Shown piece by piece: positions 43,006 to 58,000 of a stretch of 64,000 nucleotides of DNA. The stretch is from NCBI GenBank assembly GCA_047495785.1, contig JBLDXI010000032.1:1550001-1614000 (forward strand), read 5' to 3'. How positions within the stretch are numbered: position 1 is the stretch's first letter; each line of letters opens with the position of its first letter. Under the pieces are notes generated by a model. That model was not told the origin of the DNA, did no database searches, and worked only from the letters and a program-made list of their open reading frames with translations. The position numbers and the translations under genes are program-made. The stretch comes from Lepidodermella squamata. Lineage: Eukaryota > Gastrotricha.

Positions 43006-46000
43006 CTACTTGGTATCGCAGAGTAGGGCAACTCCTCGCATGGTCCAATGATCCGGATCTTTCGCCGTCTTCAGTTGAAGAGGGAAGATATAAGTCAAGT
43101 CGGTACGACGTGGTTTTTTGTACACTGGACAGTCGTAGAAATTGCTTGATTTAGGCTTATTCTCCGCGTTTACAGCGTAGACCCAGATCACAGGCATCAT
43201 TGTGTACAGTACTTTAGGAGGCGGTTCGACCAGGCGAGAATTGCGCCTGTCCCAACCGGCTCCCTCCAAATAAAGCCCGTAGATGTAAACACCCTCTTGC
43301 GGGCCGTGGTTGACATCCTCTTTACTAAGCTTAGTGACTTCATTCGCTAGAACTACAGCATCAAGAGCCCAGCCTTTGTGAGCTCGGGCGATTTCCTGCC
43401 TCATAGCGGTTAAGAAACCCTGTGGGTTGAAGAAACCAGTCAACCAGAAAGTATCAGGCCGTTCGTTCATAACCCAAGTCGAAAACTGCGTGTTACGGTC
43501 AAGTAGGTCTGTAAACCAGAAACCCAGGGTAGCCGAGTCCCAGGACACCCTCTTCCACCCAGCTGGGATTCGGGCATCATACAACGCATCTAACGCATCC
43601 TTCAACGACTCATTCATGATGATAGTACCATCAATCGCGAGTTTCAAGTCCGTTAGGGTGGTTCGGACGGCTGAAATTACGCGTTGCATACGCGCAAGCT
43701 CTTGTCGCAGGAAAATGTTGAGGGGCTGCAGGTGGCCGAGTTTTTTCAGCCTCTCCTTAATCTCGTGCGGGTTGTAGTCCGGCGGCAGCTTGCCCAACAT
43801 GTCATCCGCAAGGCGATACACGGTCGCCTCTCGAGTCTCCCCTGTTCCAGAGCCAGCATCTTTCGGCTGGATGGACATGATTGTCGATAACATCGAGTTG
43901 GCTGTGTTGGTTTGGTAGATGATATCGGCGTTTGTATGCAGGCCGAAACACTCGGGTGAGTCATTGGTCGCCATAGCTTCGATGGAAGCCCGGTACTCGT
44001 CGAGTAGTCGGCACCTTGGGATCTTGTAACCCTTGCCGAATTCGAAGGTGTCCTGGAAAATCGCATCTCTAAACCAGACCCGGGCGTATGTATTAAGGAG
44101 GCGCTTGTCGTAGTCGTCAGTAACACGACCGCCATACTGCACCTCGCCAATCATGTAGGCAACAGTTGACCACGAGACGCCCTTCTTCGGATCCATGTCA
44201 TCCAGATGATTCTGCACGAATTGAACGGTAGAAGTGAAATCGGCCTGGTTGAACTCGTAGGGTATGTTCCAACCAATCGGGCCGAACTTACGCCGCTCCT
44301 GCACGGCAGTGTGCAGGAAAGCGACTGCGTACAACATCGGACGCCACTGGAACGCATTCGTGTAGTCGATAAGTTCCTGGGTCAAGCCGCCATACGTGCG
44401 TTTCAACCCAGCCTTAACGCCCTGGGGAGGTTCGTTGGTGAATTTGATCGAAGTCTGCAGTAAATTGATCGGGAATTGCGGGTGGGGTTCAGTGGTAACC
44501 CAACAACGGAAATCTGCATGGATCTGAGGGGTGTCGGTAATTGTGTCCAGCAACTCGTCCATAAAGGCTAGACCTAAATGGCAGTTCTGGAACAGTACCC
44601 AACGCCCTTCATACATGCCCTGCTGCAGCAACCGTCTCGCATGAACCTCCTGGCCCTGTCCCATTGAAATCGCGTTAGTTTTCACGTTCAGTTTTTTGCC
44701 GAGTTTATCAATGTCCTCAGTAGGATCCGCGCCGGTTGATAGGAAAGAGATCATCGGAATCCTGTTGGTTGATTCCTCCCACATTGCCTCCCAGTTGAGG
44801 ATTACAGGCTCGGCGAATGAGTCGCCCAACGCCTCGGCAACGTACTTCCTCGCCATCGGAGCTGTTCGATCCGGGCACCAACTTCGAACCAACAAAAGTT
44901 TGTACCACGTCCCCAGGCTTGAATAGCCATCCGGAATCGCAGCCTCCTCCGGCGCCTCGGAGTCGAACCACGCCTTCCAAGCCTTGTCGTTATCAGCAAC
45001 CTGCTTCAAAATGTTGGAAAACTGAAGCAAATGCGAAAGCTCGACCAGGTTCAACCACGTCATGTCCGTTATCCATTTTTTAGGCTTCGGATCGACAGCG
45101 TTAAGATCCAAGGCGGCGCCACCTTTGATAAACACCTGAAACTCCTCGGGTCTGATCTGTTTCTGCTGGAGCTGAACCTTCACCGCCATTTGCAGGGTGA
45201 ACATGAACTTATCTCTCTCGTACAACCCACGGCACGTGTATTTGAAAACATCAAACGTCAAATAATCGATGATATTTTGAATTCGCTTGTTGGTATACGG
45301 CGATTTTGCAGATTTCGCCATTGAATTGTCGAAAATCCCCAAGAATTGCTTCAGCGATGTTTGGTACATACTGTTCACCATCGACATTTCAACAATCAAG
45401 AAGTACAGAATTGAACCTCGAGCTGCAACAGGTCGGAACTCTTCTCGAGCTGAAGTGATTTGAATTTCAGTTTCGCCAGCGACTCGAAGCTTTTCTTTAA
45501 CCTCCTCCGCAGTTGATTTAGTGGTGTACAACACTTCGATAAGCTTATCATCGTCGACTAGGGAGCCTTCAGTACTTGTCAGTCGGTACAAAAGGTTATC
45601 TTCAAGTTCCTTCATCTTCTTTTTGTTAGCCATAACATCCTCCACGAGTTCTTTCCTCGCCTGCTCCAAATCAGCTTTTTCCGTCACGATTACAATGCTG
45701 AGAAGTTGGTCTTCTAAACCACGCATTGTGACCGTGAAATCGATAATCGCGGTCCTGGCAGCGATTTCAGGTCGGTAAGCAGGGTTCGCCATTTTTGTGG
45801 TGATGTACAGCCGGAAACCTTCAGCTAAATCAACCTCTTTATCGCCGAGTTTCACCTTCATACGACTGCCTTGACGGATGAAATTCTTCTCAAGCACATT
45901 GTCCAAAACTGGGTCAAGTTCCTCGGCGATATCTTCAATCAGCAGAGGACGTCCGAGGCTGAGGCAATCTTCAAGGTGTTGCCTGAAGAATTTGTGGTTC

Positions 46001-49000
46001 AAAGTCGTGATCTGAAGGTCTTTTCCATTCTCGCGGTTCTTAATCCAAGTTTTACCCTGGCCTTGAGGATCGATAAGCAGCGGGTAACGCGAGGCCTTCG
46101 TGACAATAAGACCGTTCTGCGTTGATAACTCATCATTTGGCAGGCCCTGAAGATTCCACTCGCCAATGACTGCCGGGTCGACCAGCATCTGCGAAAAAAT
46201 TGATTATTAAAAAGTCCTCCTTAAAAAAACAGAAAAGTTACGTCGATAATTTTCAAATCTTCTGTAAATGGGATTTTGTTTGTAGACATTTCTCGCTTCC
46301 ATTTTCTTATCAGAAGAGTTCGAAATTCTTGATTGAACGGCCCGGCGTATGACAAAAAGCCAGTGCAGAGGAGGACATCGCCGACGAGTCGATGAATTTG
46401 CGATTCGAATTGCCGGCTAGCCTCGGTCCAGCGAATCTTCTCACCGGCCAGACCGTCGATTAGCAACATGGCGTTGTTCATTTTCCGCCGGCACGCTTCA
46501 GCATCTTCAATCAACGCCTGTTTCTTCGCCATAGCTGCGTTGTACAGCGCCATTACAGCGTCGAGTTCACGCTGTTTCTCATCCAACTGGCCCTGGGCGA
46601 TTTTCAATTTCTTCTCAGCATCGCCGAGACGAGCTTCTTGGATGATGAGATTCGCTTTCAGGGGCAAGACTTCTTTGTTGATTCCGAAAAATGTCGCCAT
46701 AGCCTTTGTCCAGGAGCAGAGACCGGCTACGTCACCGCAGACCTTTTTCGCGGTTTCATAGTTGTAGTCTTCCATGTCGAATATGGGCAGCATCAGCTCG
46801 ACAGTTTCGTCGTTGATCGTATCCTTCGGGAAGTTCAATAGACCGGGTAAGAAAGCTCCACTCATCAGACGAAGGGCTTCGTTCCAAGATGGCTTCATGC
46901 ACGGTCTTTCCGGGTCTTGAACAGGCGGGTCCAAGTGACGTTGGAAAAGTAGCAAGACACAATCCATAATTCTGAAAAAATTCAAAATTTCATTAAAAGG
47001 CTGGTAAATTAGAAAATAACGCATTTCTTCAACCAAATTGTTGTACGAAAATTATATGCATTTTTCAAATTTTTTTAATTGTTGTCTATGAGGTGTCCAA
47101 ATTTAAGCCGATTTTATAAAAAAAAAATTGTAAATTCAAGTTTAAATTTGGCTTTTTAAAAATTTGGCAAACCGATTTCAAATTTTAAAATCTCTTAAAA
47201 TTTCAAATTAAAATTTCACCTGAAAATTAACAAATTAAAATTAAAATTTCTCCTGAAAATTAAAAAGTTAAAATTAAAATTTCTCCTGAAAATTAAAAAA
47301 TTAAAATTTTACCTCATGATGAGATGAGGCGGTTTGCCCAGTTTTTTGACCGTAGCAATGTGGGCTGGTTTGATGGTCAGCAGCGCAGCCTCGGCTTCCG
47401 CCAATGCCGGTTTAGCAGCCTCGAGTTTCCCCTCGGCGATTTTTTTATCGGCCATAATAACATCGTAAAGACCCTGCGCCTTGTCCTTAACGACCTGGAC
47501 CTGCTTCTTCACAGACTCAGCGGCTTGTGCTGAAACTGTCACATCAGCCAACACCTTATCAGCCTCAGCCGAGGCGATAGCCAGGTCCTTTTCCTTGACA
47601 ACGAGTAATTTCGAGAGTTCGTTAACAGAAACCGTGGCTTCGACAAGTTTCTGGAGACCAGTGTTCATTCTAGCGGCTAATTCACCGATTTCGCCCCGTT
47701 TTTGCGCGTAGATTTGTTTGTACCCGGCAATAAAGCTGAGATACGACTTCGGGGTAACACTGGTTTGACGGCGGAATCTTTCGAAGTACTCCGTGCAGAT
47801 ATCAGCGACTAAATCCTGAAACTCGCCCATAACAGCCATAACTGACTGTTTAACAGCCGGTGTGCAGGCGATGTCGAAATCTGCGAGGAAATGCCGGGAT
47901 ACAGCCTGCAACGCGTCTTTCGGCCACCGCTGGAACCAGTCGACCGTACAACCGGAAATCAGGGCCGGAAATTTCAACGCACGAGATCGGAATTTCTCGC
48001 CAACAGGGCTGAAGCACAGCACGACGTGAAGGTTAGTCCTAACGCGGCTCAGGTAGTAATCGTAGAGATTTTCGGGGGTAGGCGGCCGGCGGGGGTATTG
48101 CTTCTTCATAATAGGTATCAACTCGCCCATAATTTCATCCATTTCATCTCGAGCGAATAGATTCGAAACCTCCCCGGACGCTAGTACGTTGTTCATGTAC
48201 TCAAGGAATGACTCATCCTTGATTTCGTTATCAGTAAAAACGAAGGTGATACCCTTGCCCTCGAGGCCAGCTGTTCGGAATAGGTATTTGAGGTCTTCCA
48301 TAAGGTTCGATACGATATAGGATCGATGTAGGGTGATTTGGAAGGTCTTGTAGCCGGCGATGAACGATGCTAGCCTGGTTAAGGACTGTTTCCCTGAACC
48401 GCCGACACCGACTAATAGGGCATTACCCCTCGGCGTTCGGATGATTCGTGAGATTTTCAACAGATGAGTCATCGCGTCTTTGAAGAATACAAGGTCCATA
48501 TTAGCGCCTCGAACAGCTTCGTTGTACTGCTCCATGAACATGTGGAGGCGAGCTTCAAGGGCATCGAGAGACGCGATGGGTTCGTAGATTTTCGGCGCCT
48601 CGAAATCAGCATCGTCCGCCTCTTCACCCGTCGCCTCAGGGGCGTCTCGCATGAAATCGACGAAGAGCGGCTCGGCCGGGATGAGCGCTACAGCCGACGC
48701 GCCGCAGTCCTCCTCAATAACTTGTTTAATCGCCTTTTCGAACCAGTCCTTGTCCTGTTGGATGGTGAAGCGGTCGGAAATGACGCGGCAACACTCGTGC
48801 TTCCACAGGCCTAACGCCGCTGTCGGCGAGTGGACAACCTCCGCGATAGTATTCAACATGCCCTGCCAGATTCGAGACAAATCTCGAAGGTTGAAAACGT
48901 AGTGGAACTTGGCCGGGGTTGGCAGCATTCGAATTTTAACGCGCTGCCACAATTTACGCGTCGCTGGTACCAGTTGCTTAATCATCTCGATAACAGGCGC

Positions 49001-52000
49001 TTGGAACTTGCGTTCGACGCAGAAATGGCCGAGGCCTAATGTTCCGAAAATCTTATCGATCGAAGCATTCGACGGCAATGTGCAGTTGAAAATGTTGAAC
49101 TGCCGTTTCAACCGGTTCGGAATGTCATTGCGACCACCGCCCGGGTGCGGCATAGCTGCGACGAATTGAATGTCGACCAGAGTTGTGAATTCGCCGGGCT
49201 TCTCCAAATTGTAAAACCCGCCGTTTTCCATCATTTGACGCGTGATTTCGTTTGTGACTTGATCGCCCCATTCGTTGATGATTGGCATGTTCACATCGTC
49301 GATGAAAATGGTCATTTTCTTGCCGCCTGGAGGGCCGAACGTCGTACCGACTCGTTTGTCTACGTAGGACTCAATCGTACGTTGAACCATTGTATTCGTT
49401 GTGGCAGATGAAAAGTTGAAGGACTGAAATAGAAAATAAAATTAATTGAAGACTGAAATTATTGAATTTCTGAAAAAAATCGAAATTTAATATTTAACAA
49501 TTTGAATTTCAAATAATTTTGAAAATTTTTAAATTTTTGAAAAATAATTTTCAATTTTTAATTTAAATTTTTTGAAATTTCAAAGAATTTGAAGTCATTA
49601 TTTTCCTCTTAATTCAATTTTTAATCAATTTTTATAGAAATTTTTTTATTTTTAAAACGCGATTTAATTCTCATACCTTGAACATGTGTGCTTCTGGGTT
49701 GTATTTCAGACCATAGCCCTTGATAATGACAGTCTTCGCCGTACCCTGCTCGCCAATAAGCAGCACCGCCTTGCCTTGCCTCGACAATAAATCGATGAGA
49801 AAATCAGTTCGAACATTATCAACGTTCGGCACTAGAATCGACGTGTACTCCGGCACTGAATCTTTCGGGTAGATGTACTCAGGAACGCGTTCAGCCCAGT
49901 GTTGCCACTCGCCATTTTCGCCGACAACGTATTCGAACATGCTGTGGTCGTCTTTGTTAGGCGGCAGGGGCAGGCGGGCGGGTAGCGCTCGCCATGTTTC
50001 TTCGAATTTTCGGCGATCTTGAAGCTCGAGCAGAGCGCCCAAAGACCACATGATTGAGAAGATGATCATGCGTTTAAGCTGGTCCAGATTGATATCTTTT
50101 TGATCTTCGAATGGCACCAGCAAGCCCTCGAGAATATCGATAGCTTGACGGATATAAATGCACTCTAACGAGTTCATTTTCGGTGTCAGAACCTGGTTTA
50201 AAAAACCGGAAAAATAATTAAAAATGCTCAAAAAATGATTCAAAGTGAGGACTCTAAATTAAGGAAATTCGTGAAATCTCAGACGTGAAAGACCAAACTG
50301 AAACTAGGTAAAATCGACCAATCACAAGATACTCGCTCAATAAAGACAAACAAAATAAAAAACGTACGGAGCTCTTTTGTGGATAAAAGCCAATGAAATT
50401 AACGGGTGATCATTACGCTTCATTGTGAATAAGATATACCTGTGCTACAGCGATGTAAAGTTCGGAAAAGCAGCAGTCGAAAGTGCCGAAAATTGGCGGT
50501 TCTTGATTTTGCGGTCGTTTCAGCAGCCAGGCTCGTAAAATCGGCTGCCAGTCGAGCTGCGAGCTCGACATGTAGACCATACCCATTCGCGAGACAGTAG
50601 CCGGCGAGGCGTTGTCAATAACATCGACTTCGAACACCAGTTTGCAATTAGGCGCCATGGGGATTCGATCACCGTTAGCCAGCGTCAATGTTTTGTTATC
50701 GTCCAATACGGAGTTCAAGTTTTCGATCCAAATAGCGTCGACGGGGCCGTCGAGAATAATCCAAACGTTTTCGGTCTTCTTGATTTTCAGCGATTTACGC
50801 CACAGGGTTGAGAAAATACCGTCAGTCCAATCATTCGTAGCCACTAAAAATTGGGAAAAGATATTTTTAAATTTAAAATTGTTCAGTTTTTAAATTTTCA
50901 GATTTTAAATTTCGCAAATTTCAGTTTTCAAATTAAAAAATAGATTTTGATATTCAAATCTTAATTTTTTCCAAATTAATTTTTTAATTTTTTAATTCTT
51001 AACTTAATTTTTATTTTTATTATTTATTTATTATTTTTATTCATTTTTATTTTTTATTTTTTATTTATTTCTTTGAATAATGAACTGACCATCAAGTCGG
51101 CCGAACATTTGCGGCGCCGTGATAGCTTTCGGATTCATGCGCCACTCTTTATGCGGCTGTCCACAATCAGTCATAGCCCTCAACAAAATCGTGATGCACT
51201 TCGACTTCCCGGCTCCAGTCGGGCCCAGGGTCATGATACCGTGACGGACACGCTGGGTCTCGTACAGCTGAATCAACTTCAACGTCCACGGCGGGTGGTT
51301 AATCAATTTCGCCTCTTGCACCTGAGCGGCAATGGCGGCTTCCATTTGCGGGTAACCAGCCTTGGGCAACACCATTCCAGGGAACAAATCTTCGATTAGG
51401 GACATGAAAAGAGGCTCATCTTCATCGACCAGCTTAGAAAGATTCATGTCACGTAAAACACGCATGACAATAGCAGGTTCCGGGTCGTTCGGGCTGCCTC
51501 GTTTCACGGTACCCAGGGTTCGAAGGACTGACAGAATGTTTCGCAGACCAAAATCGTAATGGACCTGTTTCGACAGTTGTTCTTCGCAAAGTTTGTAGAG
51601 GGTGTAGAATTTTTTCGATAACATGACGTTTTGCTGGAAACCAGCCGAGGCAAGTTTGACGCGCATGATGATAGCTCGATCTGGCACCATCATAGCGCAA
51701 GTTCGGAAGTTGATCTTCAAGTTTTCGGGCAGTTCTTGACGACCGGCGTAGCCAGGGTTCATGGTCAAGAAAAGGCCAAATTCCGGATCCATATCAACCA
51801 CATCACCGTCCTATTGAAAAAATTTAAATAATCAAAATTTTAATATTTTTGAAAAAAAATTTAATTTGAGAAAATTTAAAAATCTTCAAACTCCTAAAAA
51901 AAAACCAAAATGTTGAAATTTTATTTTTCAGAGTCAGCGTCGATATTTGAAATCTAAAATTAAATGTTTACAATATTACTTCAAATTTTAAATTTTTTGA

Positions 52001-55000
52001 ATTTTTTTGAATTTTTAAATTTTAAAACACACCGTAAACACGAACTGGGACCGTTTCTCCTTTTTGCAAGACAAAATGATGGCAATTTGTTGGGCAGCGA
52101 CTGATAGCACAGGTAAATCGATTCGATTGAACTCGTCGAAACAGCCCCAAGATCCAGACTGAGCCAAACCCTTGTAAATACGGCCCAAGCCACGATAGTC
52201 CATCTGATCCGAACAATTGAAGACGACAACGTATTTCCCGAGGCAACGGCCCATATCTTTCGTAGTTTCAGTCTTCCCAGTACCGGCTGGCCCGGCCGGG
52301 GCGCCGCCCATCGACATGCCAAGAGCTTGAGCTAGGGTGATGTAGCAACGATCAGTCAATGGGGTGATTACAAGTCGATCCGTGCAGCCCAAAAATTCGT
52401 TTTGATAAATAAAATCGACGTTGGTAATCGAAACAATGCAGCGGTCTTCTTCCTCCTTGAAGTAGAAACGGCTTTGTTTCAGCCATTCAAAGTCGAACAC
52501 AGACTTGATGTGCATCTTGACGAGATCGTCGAAAATATCGCGTTGATGCACGTGGATCGTAATCAAGGTTTCGTATTTGACTCGCTCGAATTTAGACAGA
52601 TCTTTCGTGGTGACGTCGATGAGTTCGTTCAAAATGTCCAAAAATCGCTGATTGGCAACATTCATCGCTTTTTTGTCATGTCTAGCCGCGTATAGAGCCT
52701 CTTCCGCATCACCTGAAAAAATCGAAAAAATCTCAAACTCAATCTGGAAAATTTGAAAATTTAAAATGAAACAGAAAATTAATTAATTTAAAATTTAAAA
52801 AATTAGTAACTGAAAAAATTAAATAGAATTAAATCAGGGAATAATTGCTGAACTTACGAGTCCAGATCATTTGAATGCCCAGCAAGCCAATTTGGGCCGG
52901 AAACTGGTTTTCGAAGTCGAGAAGCTTGAAGGAAGAAACGTCCTGAATTGTGATCCAAGCAGCTCGGATGACGCCATTCACAGATCGGCGAGATTCACGC
53001 AATAAATCAGCCAACCAAGCTTCAACGTTACCCTGAAAATTGATAATTAAAATTTCGAAAATCAAGTTTTTTCAAAAAAAATTTGTAATTTTAGGAAATA
53101 ACATTTACCTGAGCCATACAGTAAGATTCGAGCTGGACCATTTCACCCTCGCTCGAAATAACAGCAACAATTTTGTCGTAAGATTTTTCGTCAAACTTGA
53201 CATTTTTCGTGTTATCAAAAATTGACAACAAATGCGCTTGGATGGTATGCGAATCCGACGCCTGGCCCAAAATTTCCAACAACTGCGGGTCGGAAACGAA
53301 GAAAAATCTCGGGAATAACAGACGCTTCTTCTCCAAATAACCAGCCAGCGATTTTTGGCACAACTCGAGCTGCTCGCTTAAATGCGGCAAAATTTGTGAC
53401 AGCGTATCGTCCGAGGTGCAGCAAGTCACGACCAGGGTGTTTTCATGGGCTCGCCGCATGACATTCTGCCACGATTTATCGATATTCGAAAATCGTTTCG
53501 CCTCGGCTGGCAACTGTTTCGCGATATCACCACCGACAAAAACCGCCTCAAGGTAGACCCACAAATTTTGGACATACATCCATTTTTCGATAATTTCGGA
53601 TGTCAGCGACAATTTATTGACCCACTCTTGAATTTTCGCCTTGAAGGGTGTGTTGTATCGATTTGACATCAAAGAGCCTAGGACCATTAAGCTGTCCTCG
53701 AGCGCGGCGATCAATTCCTGAACTGTGTCGCCCTTCAGCAAAAGTTCTCCCTTGTTTTTGAAGGTCCCGAATGTGAAAACTCGAGCCAGCCAGTCGTTCA
53801 TCACAACCTTCAATTTAGCCTCAATATCCTTTTCCTTCACGGCTGAAATGCAGATGTCTTCGATATCTTCTCGGTATTTCAGCAAAGGAGCTTCCATTAA
53901 ATTTCGAAGGCAAAACGTGTCAGATTCGTAGTCGAATTTGTGTCCAGTCAAATTTTCAATTCGTTCCCAATGCCGTTTCTGCATTGATTTGTTGGCCATC
54001 AACTCCATTAGGGGGCAAGTTTCCGAGAAATCGTTGATAGTTTTCGACAACGCGTCATACGCCTTCCATTCTTTGAGCGCTTTCGGCAATTTTCGGCACC
54101 GATTTTGAAATTCGGCGAGTTCGGTGTTGATTTTTTCAACGTTCAAATCAGCCCACATCATTTCGTAGTAGTTGTTCACTGAATCGATGACTTGATTGTA
54201 GAGTTGGTACAGCTTTTGCAGTAGATTCAGTTCTCGCTTCACACGTTGAATTTCCGGGTAAGGAGTAACAGGTAGGCCAAATAGCTCCTCGCCGCCACTA
54301 TCAATTTAAATCACAAAGCTTATTAAAATTTCAAATCGATTTTTTGTATTTCAAATTTTGCAGTGAAATTTTTCAATTTTAAGTAAAAACTCAAATTCAC
54401 ATTCTGCAATTTAATTCACATTTAAATGTTTGACAAAATTAATTTTAAAATTTCAATTTTTTTAATTTCAATTAAAACAAAAAAATGGATGAAATTTTTG
54501 TTGGCCAACCTGTATGAAACGAATTTGCCCCACAAATCGTCGAAATCCGATTGGAAAATGGTCATTCGATCCGAAGCTTCTCGAGGCGGTATGCCCTGCA
54601 CCATCGGTCCTCGTTTTTCATAGGCTTCGACGTACTTCGTCAAAGTAACGCCGTAAATCTTGATATTTTCGATCAACTCAGTCTTGAACTCGGGCTGAAC
54701 GGCCAGCAAATGGTCGCCAACTTCAACGGCGAGTTCTCGCACTCGTTTCCAGCCATAGCCGAGCGAATCTACCCGCTCAGCATTTCCGTCACTGAATTGA
54801 AGCTCGAGCTTATTCAATAGCCCATATGCTTCTTCAATAGGTCGGATAGTCATATCAATTCGGATTTCATTCTCCCGAATTTCTTTCAAAGCCGCCATCG
54901 CGCCTCGAATATCGTCAAGATCTTTGATCGGCCGCGATAATTTGATAGTTTGCGAGTCGAAAAATTGGAATAATTCCGCCATTTGCAGGCCGGCTTTTGC

Positions 55001-58000
55001 GTTCAACGCCTTAGCGTAGGCGACCTTCCAAGCCCTAGCCTCTTGAATCAGGGCCAGGCGAAGTTTCTCGGTCAGCAGAACCAGCGGGCCAACTTGGAAA
55101 GTCGGCTTAATTTCTTCGAGGGAAGTTTCGCGTTGGTGATAAGTTTTGATAATCGCCTCAAATTCCGCGTAACTCGGCTGCCGTTTTTCGAACTCGGCCA
55201 CCCCAGCATTAGGCTCTTGCTGCCACAAATCGGCATGGACATCGAGGTGTTGTATGACCTTTTCAATGCCACTTCGATTTCCGCTGATTATCGACTGAAG
55301 TTGGCCCATATGACGGAAAACGTCCTTGTGATCCGAAATTTGACGGGCATGGATTTGATGCAGTTGGTCATGGGTTGCCTGATCTTCGTCTGATAACGTT
55401 TCCGAGTCTTTATTCAACAATGCCAGCATTTGGTGAACCTAGAAATTGATTAATTAATTGAATTGAATTTTTTATTTTAGAATAAATAAATTTAAAAATT
55501 AAATTATTAAAAATGAAAAATTTAAATTTTATATTTTTTTCAAAGATTTTAATTTCAATTTTAAATCTGTTAAAATTTTAATTTTTTGAAAATTTCTTAG
55601 TCGAAATTTAGCAATTATTTAAACAAAATTTAAAATCGCTGACCTGATGCTGCCACAGGGTGACTGATTGTGGAACTTTTAGGATAGCCTGGGTGATTTT
55701 AGCAACCGACTGTTGGACCTCCTCAAGTGACGGCTTCAGCACAATTTGCGGGATGGCCAGGGTCAAATCAACCGCAAATACCGGCATCATGTTACTGCGG
55801 CTCTTTTTCGCCGTTTTCCCGTAAAAATCCTGCTGCACCTGTAAACGGCGCCGTAGGGTGTCCAGTGCCTGAGAGGCGCATTTTATCAACGCATCGCTTT
55901 TCTGTTGCGTCAGTTGGCTCATAATCGAGAAGAAAATACAGTTTTCACATTCGCCGCATCGTTGTGTCAGCCGTTGTTTTGATGAATCATCCGGGGGTGG
56001 CTGCTGGGGTACGGGAGTACCCTGGCCCGGAGCTGTTAGGGTGTTCGCAAGAGCTGCCTCTTGTTTAGCCTGCATTTGCTGAATAGCCCTGGGGTAAAAT
56101 TCAAAATCAGCCAAAGAAAGCAATTGCGAAAAATTCAATTAGTGAATTTCTATTGTTTTCTATTTGCTAGTGATTTTTTCGACAAATCTATGCTATTTTG
56201 GAACCTCAAATTTTCATAAGCCGAGCTCGAGCCACGAGTACTGTCAAATAAATAAATTTAAAATAAAAGCAATGACTACAATGCTGTGCTTTTTCTAGGC
56301 TAAATAAATCCAACCTGCGATGAACGGCTGAGTTAACCTCTCTTTAAAAATTACCAACAAAAATCGGATAATTTTTTGAGATTTTTTTCATGACTTACTT
56401 GGCCACAGTTCGGCACATGAAGTAGCCAGAAACGCCTGGGATCGATTTTTCGCTTCTCTCCGTCTCCGAGCCGAGTCGAGCCGCGTCGCCCGGGTCGCGC
56501 TGGCTCTGCATTGACCGCAGCAGGGTGACCAATTCCAGGACAGACGCTTCAACCTGGCGCGTTATCGAGTTGATTTCAGCGCCGATTTCCGCAGCTCTTT
56601 CTTCGCTCTGGGCAACGAAATCGGCAACGTGGGCCGGTTCGTCGGTTGGCATTTCAATCAGCGGCATTTCGGCAACTTCGCGAAGACGTGCTTCGATTCT
56701 AAACGCGACCAAATCGTCGATTTGTGAGACTAGGGTGTTGAACTCCTTCAACCCGGCGTGGCATGATTTTATGAAGCCGTCGATTGAAACAGACCGCCAT
56801 GTGACGGTTAGTAAACCGGGTGCTAGGATTTTCTCGAAGCGAGACCTGATAACCTTGATAACAGGGCCGAGAATGGGCGGAATGCGGGATTTTATGGTTT
56901 CGAATGACTTCAACATCTCCTCGAGTTCGATCTTCCATTGCTTGAATTGCGTTGATTTCTTTTGCAGGGCTTCTGCCGCAGGTGGCACCTAGATAATAGA
57001 AATTAATAAAAAATTCAAATCCTTTTAACAGTACTAGAAAAGTTGCGGAAAAATTCGAGTTGTTTAATTTTTGCATTATATTATTTATTTTCGTTTCTAA
57101 CCATTTGCACCAATAAAAATGAGGCTCCATCACTAAATCGTCCTGGTTTCCGTTTACGAAATATTCCGAAAAATTCTTGATGTTCCAAGACGGATGATAT
57201 CGGAAAAATCACTGATTTGTAAAATCGATACTTGGAATCGATATCGGCTCTGCAGACTGAAATATTAATCGTAAACTGGCAAGTCATGGCGCAAAATGCG
57301 CGTAATATAAATATCTATCAATTCGGTACGGTAACAAAAACGTCAGATTCCAGTGGAGGCATGAAACTCGAAAAAACCCTAGTTTAAGGAAATTATGCGC
57401 TGAAACCATTAGGGTGACCCATTTCTTATTTTCCCCTAATTTCAGCCAATTTTGAGTCGTATAAGTTTATGGCATTACTGAATCATTATGGCATTATGAT
57501 TCAGTTATTCCAAATTAGGAGTCTAAGCCACCATAGCGATTCTGTTTTCAAATTTTCTTTTTCCATCTTGATAGTTTTTGGATTCTTTGTAATGTTAAGA
57601 AAATCTCAAAGTAGGAGATGTAAATAATTGGTTTCAAAGCCCAAGTTTGCTAAACCAAAGCTTTTTCATTCCACGTTTTGCTAAACCACTTTTTCATTCC
57701 GGATATGCTCGGATATTTTAGGTGGAGAAAATTTCAAATTTCAAAGGTAAATTTTTGTCACCTAATTCAGGCCTCTGTAGAAGTTTATACATTTTTCATT
57801 TATGAATATTTAAGCGAGGAACGTTTCAGGAAATCCGTTCGCGGTGTCCATTCGACCTTTTCCTAACTAATGGATAGAATAAGGAAATAGGACACGAAAT
57901 ATATTGAAGCACCTACTGATCACTTGATAGCGATAGAACACTAGACATCACCAAACAATTTTGTTCAAAAGAAATGTTGATTATTTATGGCATCTTTTTC

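Noticed and set aside
57678-57866. Separate upstream exon of the nested receptor
   Set aside because: No signal-like or receptor-like sequence, no matching donor/acceptor pair, and the receptor frame already starts with a good signal peptide at 57974.
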